From positions 552,839 through 616,838 of the forward strand of contig NZ_LMCM01000006.1 in the NCBI RefSeq assembly GCF_001426245.1: a DNA stretch of 64,000 nt, in the 5' to 3' direction. Within the stretch, counting starts at the first letter, position 1, and the number at the start of each line of letters is the position of its first letter. This DNA comes from Phycicoccus sp. Root101. GTDB taxonomy: Bacteria > Actinomycetota > Actinomycetes > Actinomycetales > Dermatophilaceae. Under the pieces are notes generated by a model. The model was not told the origin of the DNA. It was given only the letters and a program-made list of their open reading frames with translations, and did not search any database. The translations under genes were made by a program, and so were the position numbers. Positions 1 to 7,525 of the stretch are shown here, in pieces.

Positions 1-729
1 GCTTGCCCCCATCAGTCGCGACGCGTCCACGGTCTGCACGAGGTGGTTGGCGACCGTCTCATCGACGTCCGGAGCGCCGGTGATGTCGATGACGACCACC
101 TTGGCGCGATGGGTGCGTATGCCGCTCAGCAGCTGCTCGGTGAGCTGCTTGGCACGCTCGCTGTCCAGGACACCGATGATCGGGAGGATGAGAAGCCTCT
201 CGCGCACGGGCAGCACAGGCGTGGACAACTCACGGATGGCATCCTGCTGCTGGCGGATGACCCGCTCGCGCTCGTCCACGAAGCTGACGGCGACGGTGTT
301 CGCGATGCGGTTCGCGGCGGGCTCGTAGGCATCGAGGATCTGGTTGAGCAGCCCGAAGTCTCGTTGGTACTTCTCGAACAGCGAGCGTGCGAGGACGTCG
401 CGCAGAAGGAGGACGATGCCGACGACCTCATGGGTTTCCACGCCTCTGGGGATGATGCGTTCCGAGAGGTCACGGGCGTAGTGCTGCAGCGCCTCGACGC
501 TCCCGGTCTCGAGCACCTCGACATAGTTGTCGTACACCGAGGTGGTCTCGGCGACCATCTCCTGTGGGGTCATCGCCTCGAGCAGGTGGGCGTCACGGAT
601 CCGGGAAGCCCACTCGTCGCGCAGCTTGGCCCGGTGCTCCCTCAGGTGGGCCACCAGCTGCGGCAGGAGATGGTTCCCCGACAACGAGGAGCCTGGTTCC
701 GTGTCCATCGCGGTTTCGTCGGTGTTCAT
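1..729 (-). CDS. RsbR-type stressosome sensor protein, C-terminus outside window
   Basis: The gene leaves the window at the left edge, so the end is missing; 243 codons are visible. Roughly residues 20-165 form a helical sensor domain of the RsbR N-terminal kind, and from about residue 170 a STAS domain follows, with 'LPIIGVLDSERAKQL' and 'DITGAPDVDETVANHL'. In the known family, RsbR and RsbS build the cytoplasmic stressosome and are phosphorylated in the STAS domain by RsbT. The ATG overlaps the stop of the upstream RsbT-containing gene (ATGA), so the two are translationally coupled. An RsbS gene could follow beyond the edge. The identification of the family is firm; the signal sensed is unknown. 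Confidence 0.9.
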   Translation of the reverse strand, partial: MNTDETAMDTEPGSSLSGNHLLPQLVAHLREHRAKLRDEWASRIRDAHLLEAMTPQEMVAETTSVYDNYVEVLETGSVEALQHYARDLSERIIPRGVETHEVVGIVLLLRDVLARSLFEKYQRDFGLLNQILDAYEPAANRIANTVAVSFVDERERVIRQQQDAIRELSTPVLPVRERLLILPIIGVLDSERAKQLTEQLLSGIRTHRAKVVVIDITGAPDVDETVANHLVQTVDASRLMGAS

Positions 730-1814
730 GCGGATCCCTTCGGGTCGAACCACTTGGTCATGCTGACAGTCGTTCCGTGACCTGCCTCCGAGACGAGGTT
801 GAACTCGTCCATGAGTCGTCGGGCGCCGGGAAGGCCCAACCCGAGCCCGCTGTAGGTGCTGTAGCCGTCCTGGAGCGCGGCCTCGACGTCCGCGATGCCC
901 GGTCCCATGTCCCTGGCGACCACCCGGATCCCGCGGCGTGGCCGCTCCAGGAGCTCGATCGTCACGTCGCCGTTGTCGGCGAACCGGACGATGTTGCGGG
1001 CGACCTCGGAGACAGCGGTGGCAAGCATGGTGAGGTCGGTGCCGGTGAAGCCGGCCTGGGCGGCCAGGTCTCGTGCCGCTCGCCGGGCGGACACGATGTC
1101 AGGGTCGGCTCCGATGGTCACGTGGAGAACATCGTCCCGGACCGGTCCACGGTCCAGCAGCGGTTCGCTGAGCCGGGCGCACACGTCGCACTCCAGCAGG
1201 TGCCGGGCAGCGTCCACCTCACGCTGGCGACGCCGGTCAGCACTCGACAGAGCCAGGAGGACAGGCCTGCACCTGTCGGTGGGTGGCTCGATGTGGTCGA
1301 GCGCCAAGAGGTACTCGACGCGGAGCCGCGCGCGTGTTCTCTTGAGCTGGGCGGCAACAGCCCCGGCCGTGCTCCCCGCTTCGTCGGCCAGCATCTGCGT
1401 GGCGGCGCCGCTGACCTCGTGGGCGAGCAGCACCTGTCTCTCGCGGTCGGTGAGCCTGCGCAGGGCCTCGTTGATGGCGAGCTGCTCCTCCGAGGCGACC
1501 AGCACGTTCTCGACGTCATCCGGCTGGGTGGGATCGAAGACCCTGTGTCGATTGCGCACCTCACGGTCGTCCCTGCGCCACATCGTCGCCATGACGTTGC
1601 GGACGGTCGCGATCGCGTATGGCTCGATCATGCCGGGTTCGATCCGGTCCTCGGCGGCCAGGACCCGCACAAGAGTTTCCTGCACGAGATCCTCAGCCGA
1701 CGGATGCTGTCCGACGCGAGCCGCGACGATGCGGCGCAGCATCGGGATCAGAGCGGCGACGTCCTCCGCCCCTCCCGGCTCTGGAGGCTGGTCCGCCGTC
1801 CTGGCCGTCGTCAC
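726..1814 (-). CDS. ECF sigma factor - zinc motif - RsbT kinase fusion protein
   Basis: This 362-residue protein joins three parts usually found on separate proteins. Residues about 20-75 resemble sigma-70 region 2 ('HPSAEDLVQETLVRVLAAED') and about 115-170 region 4 ('ALRRLTDRERQVLLAHEVSG'). Residues about 200-215 carry an H-x3-C-x2-C motif ('HLLECDVCARL') like ZAS anti-sigma domains. From about residue 235 to the end lies a GHKL ATPase of the RsbT type, with N box 'SEVARNIVRFA', 'DMGPGI' and 'GLGLGLPGARRLMDEF'. RsbT normally phosphorylates RsbS/RsbR and activates RsbU. The GTG start has AGGG about 9 nt upstream. It is coupled to the RsbR gene that follows. A direct stressosome-to-sigma link is inferred. 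Confidence 0.88.
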   Translation of the reverse strand: MTTARTADQPPEPGGAEDVAALIPMLRRIVAARVGQHPSAEDLVQETLVRVLAAEDRIEPGMIEPYAIATVRNVMATMWRRDDREVRNRHRVFDPTQPDDVENVLVASEEQLAINEALRRLTDRERQVLLAHEVSGAATQMLADEAGSTAGAVAAQLKRTRARLRVEYLLALDHIEPPTDRCRPVLLALSSADRRRQREVDAARHLLECDVCARLSEPLLDRGPVRDDVLHVTIGADPDIVSARRAARDLAAQAGFTGTDLTMLATAVSEVARNIVRFADNGDVTIELLERPRRGIRVVARDMGPGIADVEAALQDGYSTYSGLGLGLPGARRLMDEFNLVSEAGHGTTVSMTKWFDPKGSA

Positions 1815-1931
1815 GAGGCCGACCCTACGCCGGAGGACGGCGCTCCACCTCTCTGACGTGCGGCTTTGTCGGAGCGCGAGGCAGTAGCCAGCAAGGTAGG
1901 CCTCCTGCAGGCAACGCAGCCCTGACCCGTT

Positions 1932-2162
1932 TCAGGAACTGCCGGGATCGCCTTCGGCGTCATCGCTCTCGGCGCCCGGGGACCGGGTGTCGGGCCCCCC
2001 GACGGGAGCCATCCCCGCCAGCAGCGTGCTCTCCGCGAGCGGGTCGACATACCCGGGCGGTAGCGGCGGGTCTCGGGGAAGGGGGACTGGGAAACCGTCC
2101 ACCGAGCCACGTACGGCTGGGTCTTCATGCACATCCCGATGGTCACCGTGGGGGCAGGACAC
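1932..2162 (-). CDS. Small hypothetical protein with PPGYV motif
   Basis: A 76-residue protein starting at GTG, chosen because GGGAGG lies 7 nt upstream. It has no membrane segment. Its middle ('PLPPGYVDPLAE') resembles the middle of another small protein at 7296-7460 ('PPPPGYVEP'), and both end in acidic D/E- and G-rich tails ending near 'GDP'. I do not recognise a family. The shared motif in two separate loci, each with a good ribosome binding site, is the main support for it being real. Confidence 0.5.
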   Translation of the reverse strand: MSCPHGDHRDVHEDPAVRGSVDGFPVPLPRDPPLPPGYVDPLAESTLLAGMAPVGGPDTRSPGAESDDAEGDPGSS

Positions 2163-2225
2163 TGGCGACCTCCCCCCGACGTAGGTGTTCCGGGGCGTCG
2201 GGTTGGGTTGACGCGGTGGTTGCGG

Positions 2226-2342
2226 TCACCGCCGTCGCGCCATGGGGCCAGGGTCGCTGTGGAGCGTCCAGAGCTCCACCTTGTGCAGCAGGTGCATGAG
2301 ACCGAGGGCGAGGAGGGGCGTCGCGAGGGCGAGGGCGATCAC
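2226..2342 (-). CDS. Possible 38-residue membrane peptide
   Basis: A GTG codon overlaps the stop of the preceding gene as GTGA and opens a 38-codon frame. Residues 2-20 ('IALALATPLLALGLMHLL') could span a membrane once, followed by a polar end rich in arginine. Its 'LATPxLLAL' run recurs in the small membrane protein at 10718-10846. There is no independent Shine-Dalgarno, so it would depend on translational coupling. The function is unknown. Confidence 0.4.
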   Translation of the reverse strand: MIALALATPLLALGLMHLLHKVELWTLHSDPGPMARRR

Positions 2343-2767
2343 CGGCGGACCATTTCCTTTGCTGCTGCTGACTTGCCGCGGCGGGGACCGTGACCGCGAG
2401 GAAACGCCAGGCAGGGATCGATGACGAAGGCATCCACGTCGATGGTCATACCCATGAGGTCGAGCTTCAATCCACGGACGACGGGGCGAAGACCCTGTTC
2501 GTCACGCACGAGGTCCGCGGGCACGGTGGCACGTCGCGTGTCCACACCGATCAGGGTGCCGTCCGGCTCGCGGAGCTCCCCGGTGAAGATGCCCGAGACG
2601 AATGCGCCCCGAGGCGCGATGACCAGACGGGTGAGACGAAGGCTGCCCACCATCGCCCCCATCCGTCCGCGTGGTGAGCGGAACCGACCGACGATCGGGG
2701 TGGTGTCGCGTGGATATCGCTCGGAAGAACTGGATCGAGCTCTCGGCTTGAAGGCGATCACGGTCAT
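2339..2767 (-). CDS. Conserved hypothetical protein, cytoplasmic relative of the neighbouring secreted protein
   Basis: The 142-residue reading starts at an ATG with GGAG 6 nt upstream; longer starts exist but lack a site. There is no signal peptide. The core 'SGIFTGELREPDGTLIGVD' followed by 'GLKLDLMGMTIDVDAFVID' parallels the next gene upstream (2867-3406), which has 'LSGTISGTGLPAGGTTF' and 'LHLDVLGLVIDLAPVVLD', so the two look like diverged copies of one beta-rich domain. The C-terminal tail is basic (R/K-rich). A hairpin separates the two genes. No function is known to me. Confidence 0.7.
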   Translation of the reverse strand: MTVIAFKPRARSSSSERYPRDTTPIVGRFRSPRGRMGAMVGSLRLTRLVIAPRGAFVSGIFTGELREPDGTLIGVDTRRATVPADLVRDEQGLRPVVRGLKLDLMGMTIDVDAFVIDPCLAFPRGHGPRRGKSAAAKEMVRR

Positions 2768-2806
2768 CGGGGGCTCCATGGGGTTGACGGAATGATGGCG
2801 GCCGGG

Positions 2807-2848
2807 CCGCGGTGGCACTCCGGAATGAGGGGGGGAGCGCCACCGCGG
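2807..2848 (-). terminator. Strong hairpin between the paralogous pair
   Basis: A 15-bp stem (CCGCGGTGGC...GCCACCGCGG plus CTCC/GGAG, with one G-T pair) and a 12-nt loop lie 18 nt after the stop of the secreted-protein gene. There is no U-tract, as is common for high-GC actinobacterial terminators. Confidence 0.65.
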
Positions 2849-2866
2849 GGCAGGAAGGGGCTGGAG

Positions 2867-3406
2867 TCAGAGACCCAGGCCCGTGAGGAGGCGGTTGAGC
2901 AGGGCCGCGACACCACCCAGCGCGTTGCCGGGACCGTCGAACAGCCCGGCGACGGCGCACAGCAGGTTGCCCAAGAGGTTGCCCGCACCCGGCACGGCCG
3001 TGACGTCCAGGACGACTGGCGCGAGGTCGATGACGAGCCCGAGCACGTCGAGGTGCAGTGGACCGAGGTCCAGGTTGAGGATGCTGCATCCGTCGGGCGC
3101 GGCAAGGTTCTGCACGGGGGCCGTGAAGGTCGTTCCACCCGCTGGCAGGCCGGTACCGCTGATGGTGCCTGAGAGCTGGACCACTCCGTTGACGACAGAG
3201 GTGGTCAGGTTGCTGAGGCTGCCGACGAAGGCTGTGCCGTCTGGCAGCGTTCCCGTCACAGGCAGAGTGGTGGCTGCGGGTTGCGCCGCCGGGGCCACCG
3301 TCGCGCGCGGCGGTGCCGCGCTGGCCGAGGTGGCTGAAGGGACGAGCCCCACGGCGCCTGCGATGAGGATGGCCGTTCCGGTTCCGATGAGCTTGGTCTT
3401 CATCAT
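2867..3406 (-). CDS. Secreted hypothetical protein
   Basis: A 179-residue protein with a clear Sec signal peptide: basic 'MMKTK', a hydrophobic run 'AILIAGAVGLV' and an 'ASA' cleavage site near residue 30. The start is supported by AAGGAG a few bases upstream. The mature part has a 'VTGTLPDGTAFVGSLSNL' segment, one cysteine, then a leucine-rich 'LNLDLGPLHLDVLGLVIDL' segment and 'GNLLGNLLCAVAGLFDG' with a second cysteine, so an extracytoplasmic disulfide is possible. Similar 'LDLGPLHLxLLGL' secreted proteins of unknown function occur in many actinobacteria. It is probably monocistronic, with the terminator just downstream. Confidence 0.85.
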   Translation of the reverse strand: MMKTKLIGTGTAILIAGAVGLVPSATSASAAPPRATVAPAAQPAATTLPVTGTLPDGTAFVGSLSNLTTSVVNGVVQLSGTISGTGLPAGGTTFTAPVQNLAAPDGCSILNLDLGPLHLDVLGLVIDLAPVVLDVTAVPGAGNLLGNLLCAVAGLFDGPGNALGGVAALLNRLLTGLGL

Positions 3407-3839
3407 GAGGTTCTCCTTGGGCGGGCCGGTGGGCCCTTGAGGATCGAGTTGCTGCTGACGGCGGACCAGGTCGGCCCTGCACTCTCCCGTCACACCCATG
3501 AAGACCCCCTCACCTCCTCGACATGACGCGGCGATGATGCGGCGGTTCGTCGGGTGTTCGCGCCTGAAGCTGCCCAGACGGGGCGAGGAAGAGCTCCGAG
3601 GCACTCGTGGAGCGGGTGTTTCGCGGCCGAGGGCAGGCAACGCCCGATCGAAGCTGCAGCGCGAGGACGTGTCCCACGCACACGGACGACGTGTGGACGC
3701 CGATGCCCCCCTCACGTGACGCGATGCCTCGTTCACGGCCCCGGACGGGCGCAGGAGGAACGCCCATGAGCCCTTCGAGAACCTTCAAGCCCTCGGACGA
3801 GTCGATGCGCGAACCGCGCGTCCGTGGCTTCCCGTGCCC
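3407..3839. other. Intergenic stretch, nothing convincing
   Basis: Several open frames overlap here, but none has both a ribosome binding site and a protein-like sequence. An AGGAGG just before an ATG at 3766 (+) opens a frame antisense to the end of the ANTAR gene; its composition is not protein-like. Confidence 0.4.
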
Positions 3840-4472
3840 TCAACCAGTTGCGGCGTCGGCGGGCTCCGCAGCTGCGGGACCGAAGGCCGCCAGGATGTTG
3901 AGCAGGTTGCGACCCGGGTCGAGGCTCGAGTACCTCGGGTCTGACAGCCCTTCGGTGATGCGCGCGGCCACCACAGAAAGCTTGAGGTTTGACCGACTGG
4001 AGTAGGTGCGCAGAAGGTCGAACGCCGCCTCGTCGTCGATGCCGAAGCTCAGCATCAGCGCCCCCTTGGCCTGCTCGATCGCCGCCCGGTGTTCCATTGC
4101 ACCGTGGACCGCCTCGTTGGCGTACTCACGCAGCATGTCCGTGAGGTCGAGGACAAAGCCGAAAAGGCGTGTGACCTGGCCCTGGTACGCCTCGGCGTAC
4201 CCCACGTAGCGGACTCGACGTAAGCGCCCGTGCGGGTCGCGCAGCTCATAGACGCAGGTATAGGGGCCCGGCGTGGCGAGATGCTTCTGGAACCGGGCGA
4301 GCATCTCGTCGCGATGTTCCTCCACCATTCGGTCGAGCATGATCTCCGTAGTGGGGACGTCGTCCACCGACAGGCCGTGAAGAGCCCGCAGGCCCGTCGA
4401 CCACGACCAGCGCCCTGCGAGGACGTCGTACTCGAAGGCGAGCTTCGGCTCATCCACTCGTGGTGACGACAT
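3840..4472 (-). CDS. PAS-ANTAR domain response protein
   Basis: The 210-residue protein starts at an ATG preceded by AGGAGG. Residues about 10-115 form a PAS-3 type sensor domain ('WSTGLRALHGL', 'YELRDPHGRLRRVRYVGYAEAY', 'GFVLDLTDM'). Residues about 130-190 form an ANTAR domain ('RAAIEQAKGALMLSFGIDDEAAFDLLRTYSSRSN'). ANTAR domains bind paired hexaloop RNA hairpins and act by antitermination, so this is probably a one-component RNA-level regulator sensing a small signal through PAS. I found no obvious hairpin target nearby. It is transcribed alone. Confidence 0.88.
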   Translation of the reverse strand: MSSPRVDEPKLAFEYDVLAGRWSWSTGLRALHGLSVDDVPTTEIMLDRMVEEHRDEMLARFQKHLATPGPYTCVYELRDPHGRLRRVRYVGYAEAYQGQVTRLFGFVLDLTDMLREYANEAVHGAMEHRAAIEQAKGALMLSFGIDDEAAFDLLRTYSSRSNLKLSVVAARITEGLSDPRYSSLDPGRNLLNILAAFGPAAAEPADAATG

Positions 4473-4966
4473 GAAGGACCTCCTACCACCAAAGCGCCTC
4501 ATCAGGATCGCTGCTAAAGGGGCGGCCGCTCCTTGACCAATTCACAGGATGCCACAGATCGGCACCGCTGATCCCAGCGCATTCGAGGGAATGGACCACG
4601 GCCCGTCAGGGTAGTTAGCCGGCAGACTGCCCCCGGTACGGCTCCAACAGCGCGGGCCTTCAGGGGCCGGGGGCAGTCGCCTGCCAGTCACCATAAATGG
4701 GGCACCTCGACACGGCAACGACCCCGCCGCCCCGACCGGCTGGCGAACAGTCCGGGTGCTCCGCCCAACGCCGGCCACCTGGAATCGCTGACGCGCCCGG
4801 GCTACTACCGGGCCGGCGCGATCTCGTCAGACGTGACTGGTCCTGCAGATGCAGCTGTCGATCCGCGGACTCGTGTCAACACCCAGTTCGTCGAGGTGAA
4901 GGGACTCGTCACTCACGTCAGCCCGTGAACGTGTTCGTGGGCAGCGGGTCCGAATGACGCCCACGC
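4473..4966. other. Intergenic stretch without a recognisable gene
   Basis: About 490 bp between two minus-strand genes. It presumably includes the promoter of the PAS-ANTAR gene, but I see no clear gene, hairpin or repeat. Confidence 0.4.
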
Positions 4967-5224
4967 TCAGTAGGGGTGCCCGACATAGCTGTTTGGCGAC
5001 GATACCTGCGAGTGTTCCAGGCAGTCGAACAGTTCTTGCAACGAGCCGAACGCACGAGCACGCGGAAGCCCTGACAGGCGCCACAAAAGGTGGCTGGGGG
5101 CATGCTTGCGTAGCAGGACCGCGGCCAGGTCGTCATATCCGGCCGGAAAGCAATCGACTGGCAGAACCATGGCCAACTCCTGACGCCAATCTGCCTCGGG
5201 AATGACCGGAGACTGGTCCTCCAT
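4967..5224 (-). CDS. DUF2795-like small protein
   Basis: An 85-residue reading begins at an ATG with GAGG 5 nt upstream. The core 'VDCFPAGYDDLAAVLLRKHAPSHLLWRLSGLPRARAFGSLQELFDCL' pattern (residues about 22-65) matches the DUF2795 layout of a 'YPA' turn, helix, 'L..LP...F.S..E....L' seen in many small actinobacterial stress proteins; only the pattern, not an exact family, is clear. The open frame extends further upstream, but the extra part is low-complexity and arginine-rich. Confidence 0.6.
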   Translation of the reverse strand: MEDQSPVIPEADWRQELAMVLPVDCFPAGYDDLAAVLLRKHAPSHLLWRLSGLPRARAFGSLQELFDCLEHSQVSSPNSYVGHPY

Positions 5225-5514
5225 GTTTCCTCGCTTCCATGTCGGTTCAGAGGTCCGCACAGGACCGTCGCCCGTTACTGCCCTCACCGGGACATCGCCA
5301 AACGTTGACGCCACGTCAGACAACCGTGTCTCGGACTGAGCAGCGACAGGTCCTGGGGCCGTCCGGTCGCATCGTCCACGATCGGGGGTACGGTGATCAG
5401 GTAGCGCACCTGGACCCGTGCGCCTCAGCGATGGCATGCGTCCGGGTCCAGCAGCGCGGCTCAACGGCGGCCATCTCGGGTCGTCGTCATCTCGACTAGA
5501 CGACGTCACCCGGG

Positions 5515-5548
5515 CAGTGCCCTCGCTCCCCCGCGTGCGAGGGCACTG
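5515..5548 (-). terminator. 12-bp perfect hairpin downstream of whiB
   Basis: CAGTGCCCTCGC pairs with GCGAGGGCACTG around a 10-nt loop, 73 nt beyond the stop of the WhiB gene. No U-tract follows. It lies between two minus-strand genes and most likely ends the whiB transcript. Confidence 0.7.
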
Positions 5549-5620
5549 TCGCCGCGGGGACCGATCACGGTCTGGGAGCCTGACGTTGGGCCTTGCGAGC
5601 GGATCTGCGGCCCCTGGAGG

Positions 5621-5917
5621 TCAGGCAGAACGCCGTGCGGCGACCGCCACCTGTCGGTACTGCTCACGCTCTTCAGGGGTGGTGCCACCCCACACGCCAT
5701 ACGGCTCCTGGACCGTCATCGCGTGCTCCAGGCACGCCTGGGTGACCGGGCAGGTCGCGCACAGCGCCTTGGCGCGCTCCTCACGCGTCAGGCGGCGGTT
5801 GCCGCGCTCTGAGTCCGCAGGAAAGAACTCGTTCGGGTCCGTGGTGCGGCACGCACCGCGGGTCTGCCACTCATAGGAGCTGAGAAGTGGCTTGGGCAGT
5901 CGACTGATGTTCGTCAT
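5621..5917 (-). CDS. WhiB-family iron-sulfur transcription factor
   Basis: A 98-residue protein with the four cysteines of the Wbl family: C near residue 23 ('RGACRTTDPNEFF'), then 'CATCPVTQAC' (C-x2-C-x5-C) about 30 residues later, followed by the 'YGVWGGTTPEER' turn and a basic end ('AVAARRSA'). Wbl proteins bind a [4Fe-4S] cluster and usually regulate through the primary sigma factor. The ATG with GAGGAG upstream sets the start. Upstream lie three AACTTGT half-sites, and downstream a hairpin. Which WhiB subclass it is cannot be told from the sequence alone. Confidence 0.93.
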   Translation of the reverse strand: MTNISRLPKPLLSSYEWQTRGACRTTDPNEFFPADSERGNRRLTREERAKALCATCPVTQACLEHAMTVQEPYGVWGGTTPEEREQYRQVAVAARRSA

Positions 5918-5949
5918 GACGGGGCTCCTCTTTCCGTGGGGAAATGTCG

Positions 5950-5978
5950 AACTTGTCCACAAGTTATGCAGAACTTGT
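5950..5978. promoter_or_regulatory. AACTTGT operator upstream of whiB
   Basis: AACTTGT and its complement ACAAGTT form a perfect 7-bp inverted repeat with a 2-nt spacer (5950-5965), and a third copy begins at 5972, exactly 22 bp (two helical turns) from the first. It lies 33 bp upstream of the whiB start, within the likely promoter. It is probably a regulator site; the binding protein is not known. Confidence 0.6.
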
Positions 5979-6105
5979 TCACGATGCAAGGCCCGGACCC
6001 GTGGGCTGTGCGCTCCAGGTGCCTCACGCGATCACCGGCCGCGTGCCGCTGACCTGCGCGGATGTGGCCTTCCGGTGGGCTCGAGCGGCTGGATAGGGTC
6101 AAGTC

Positions 6106-6516
6106 GTGACTGTTTTGCGCCCGTTGCTTGCTGTCGTCGCAGTGCTGACCGCGTGCGGTGCACTGGCGGGGTGTGCGGGACAGGGCAACGCCGAGAACGA
6201 CAACGCCCTGGCCGTCGCCGGTCAGTTCACCCGGTCCGTCCGCACCGACCCCGCCCGAGCCTGCGCACTCCTGGCGCCCCAGACGCTGAAGACCGTCGAG
6301 GACGAGGGCGGGACCTGCGCCACAGCCCTGCCTCGGGAGGTGCAGCCAGCGATCGGAGGTACCAGCGCGGTGCAGGTCTACGGCAAGGACGCCATCGTCC
6401 ACCTGGGCACGAGCACGCTGTTCCTGGCCCGCTTCGGGCTCGGCTGGCGCGTGACAGCCGCCGGCTGCACCCCGCAGCCCGACCGGCCCTACGACTGCAC
6501 CGTCAGGGGGAGCTGA
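6106..6516 (+). CDS. Lipoprotein of unknown function
   Basis: A 136-residue protein with a lipoprotein signal: hydrophobic 'LLAVVAVLTACGALAGC' ending in the lipobox 'LAGC' at about residue 23, so it is probably anchored outside the membrane. The mature part has two further cysteine pairs ('ARACALLAP...GGTCATALP' and 'AAGCTPQPDRPYDC'), suggesting disulfides, and resembles small NTF2-like actinobacterial lipoproteins. It starts at GTG. It is followed by two membrane-protein genes on the same strand with almost no spacing, so the three form an operon. Confidence 0.8.
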   Translation: MTVLRPLLAVVAVLTACGALAGCAGQGNAENDNALAVAGQFTRSVRTDPARACALLAPQTLKTVEDEGGTCATALPREVQPAIGGTSAVQVYGKDAIVHLGTSTLFLARFGLGWRVTAAGCTPQPDRPYDCTVRGS

Positions 6517-6517
6517 C

Positions 6518-6601
6518 GTGCGTGCCCTCTTCCTGTCCTACGTCGCGTTCATCGTGCTCGGCCTCGCGTACTGCATCGCGATCGGGGTGGTCCACCGATG
6601 A
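6518..6601 (+). CDS. 27-residue single-span membrane protein
   Basis: A GTG one base after the lipoprotein stop (AGGGGGAGC upstream) opens a 27-codon frame whose residues 3-24 ('ALFLSYVAFIVLGLAYCIAI') are one hydrophobic helix. Its stop overlaps the next ATG as ATGA. The tight spacing on both sides argues that it is translated. It may be a small partner of the lipoprotein or of the DUF6766 protein. Confidence 0.65.
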   Translation: MRALFLSYVAFIVLGLAYCIAIGVVHR

Positions 6602-7272
6602 GGAAGACGTTGCGCGAGAACGGACTCACGCTCGCCTTCACCGCCCTGCTCGTCCTCGCGCTCGCCGGGCAGGCCCTCACGGGGCAGGCGAGCTACAACG
6701 ACGCTGCCACGGACGCCGGGTTGCCGACCCTGAGCATCGTCGAGTACGTCACGTCGTCGCAGTTCACGGTCGACGTCGCAGAGAACTGGCAGTCGGAGTA
6801 CCTGCAGTTCCTCCTCTACATCCTGCTCACCGTGTGGCTGCTGCAGAAGGGCTCGCCGGAGTCCAAGCCCCTGGACTCGGCGGGGCGCGAGTCCGACAAG
6901 GACCAGAAGGTCGGGGTGTACGCCGACCAGGACTCCCCGAGATGGGCGGCCGTCGGTGGGTGGCGTACCGAGCTGTTCTCGCGATCCCTCGGGCTGGCCA
7001 TGGGGGCCGTCTTCCTCGGGTCGTGGGCTGCCCAGCTCGTCGCCGGGCGCTCCGCCTACAACGCCGAGCAGCTCCAGGACCTGCAGGACCCCCTCACCTG
7101 GTCCCAGTACCTGGACGCCCCGGACTTCTGGAACCGCACCTTCCAGAACTGGCAGTCCGAGTTCCTCGCCGTCGGCAGCATGGTCGTGTTCAGCATCTAC
7201 CTGCGCGAACGCGGCTCCCCGGAGTCCAAGCCGGTCGGTACCGCCGACACGGCGACGGGCGTCGAGGGCTGA
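6598..7272 (+). CDS. DUF6766 family membrane protein
   Basis: A 224-residue protein with four probable membrane helices in two repeated halves: each half has a helix ('AFTALLVLALAGQAL'; 'LGLAMGAVFLGSWAAQLV'), a soluble loop with 'NWQSEYLQFLLY' or 'NWQSEFLAVGSM', a second helix and the ending 'KGSPESKP' / 'RGSPESKP'. This duplicated pattern is characteristic of DUF6766. It is translationally coupled to the tiny membrane protein and follows the lipoprotein. The family's role is unknown. Confidence 0.85.
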   Translation: MRKTLRENGLTLAFTALLVLALAGQALTGQASYNDAATDAGLPTLSIVEYVTSSQFTVDVAENWQSEYLQFLLYILLTVWLLQKGSPESKPLDSAGRESDKDQKVGVYADQDSPRWAAVGGWRTELFSRSLGLAMGAVFLGSWAAQLVAGRSAYNAEQLQDLQDPLTWSQYLDAPDFWNRTFQNWQSEFLAVGSMVVFSIYLRERGSPESKPVGTADTATGVEG

Positions 7273-7295
7273 CGCCGCGCACCCCACCGGAGTGA

Positions 7296-7460
7296 TCAGT
7301 CCGGCGGCTCCGCGACGGGATCACCTCGTGCCTCGTCCTCAGCCAGCCCACAGTCCGGTATCACGGGCTCGACGTAGCCGGGCGGCGGTGGCGGGTCCGG
7401 TGTCACGGGCGGGAACGTCGTCCCGTCGGGGCGCAGGTGCGATGTGTTGTCGGTCATCAT
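7296..7460 (-). CDS. Small proline-rich PPGYV protein
   Basis: A 54-residue protein with a strong GGAGGAGG site 6-8 nt before a double ATG. It has five successive prolines followed by 'GYVEPVIPDCGLAEDEARGDP'. The proline run, GYV motif and acidic tail match the small protein at 1932-2162. It is convergent with the DUF6766 gene. No known family; it may be a cytoplasmic peptide rather than a structural protein. Confidence 0.6.
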   Translation of the reverse strand: MMTDNTSHLRPDGTTFPPVTPDPPPPPGYVEPVIPDCGLAEDEARGDPVAEPPD

Positions 7461-7525
7461 TGGCCACCTCCTCCGTCACGATGCCCACCCGGGACCGCCC
7501 CAAACATCCGGCGCACCGAGGTGCA

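Noticed and set aside
564..1856. A long plus-strand frame across the sigma/RsbT and RsbR genes
   Set aside because: It lies opposite two genes with clear conserved domains and reads as low-complexity sequence; high GC leaves such antisense frames open.
3766..4005. A plus-strand frame with AGGAGG before its ATG, antisense to the ANTAR gene end
   Set aside because: The site is good, but the sequence is not protein-like and the frame lies over a firmly identified gene. It could be an antisense RNA, but nothing here supports that.
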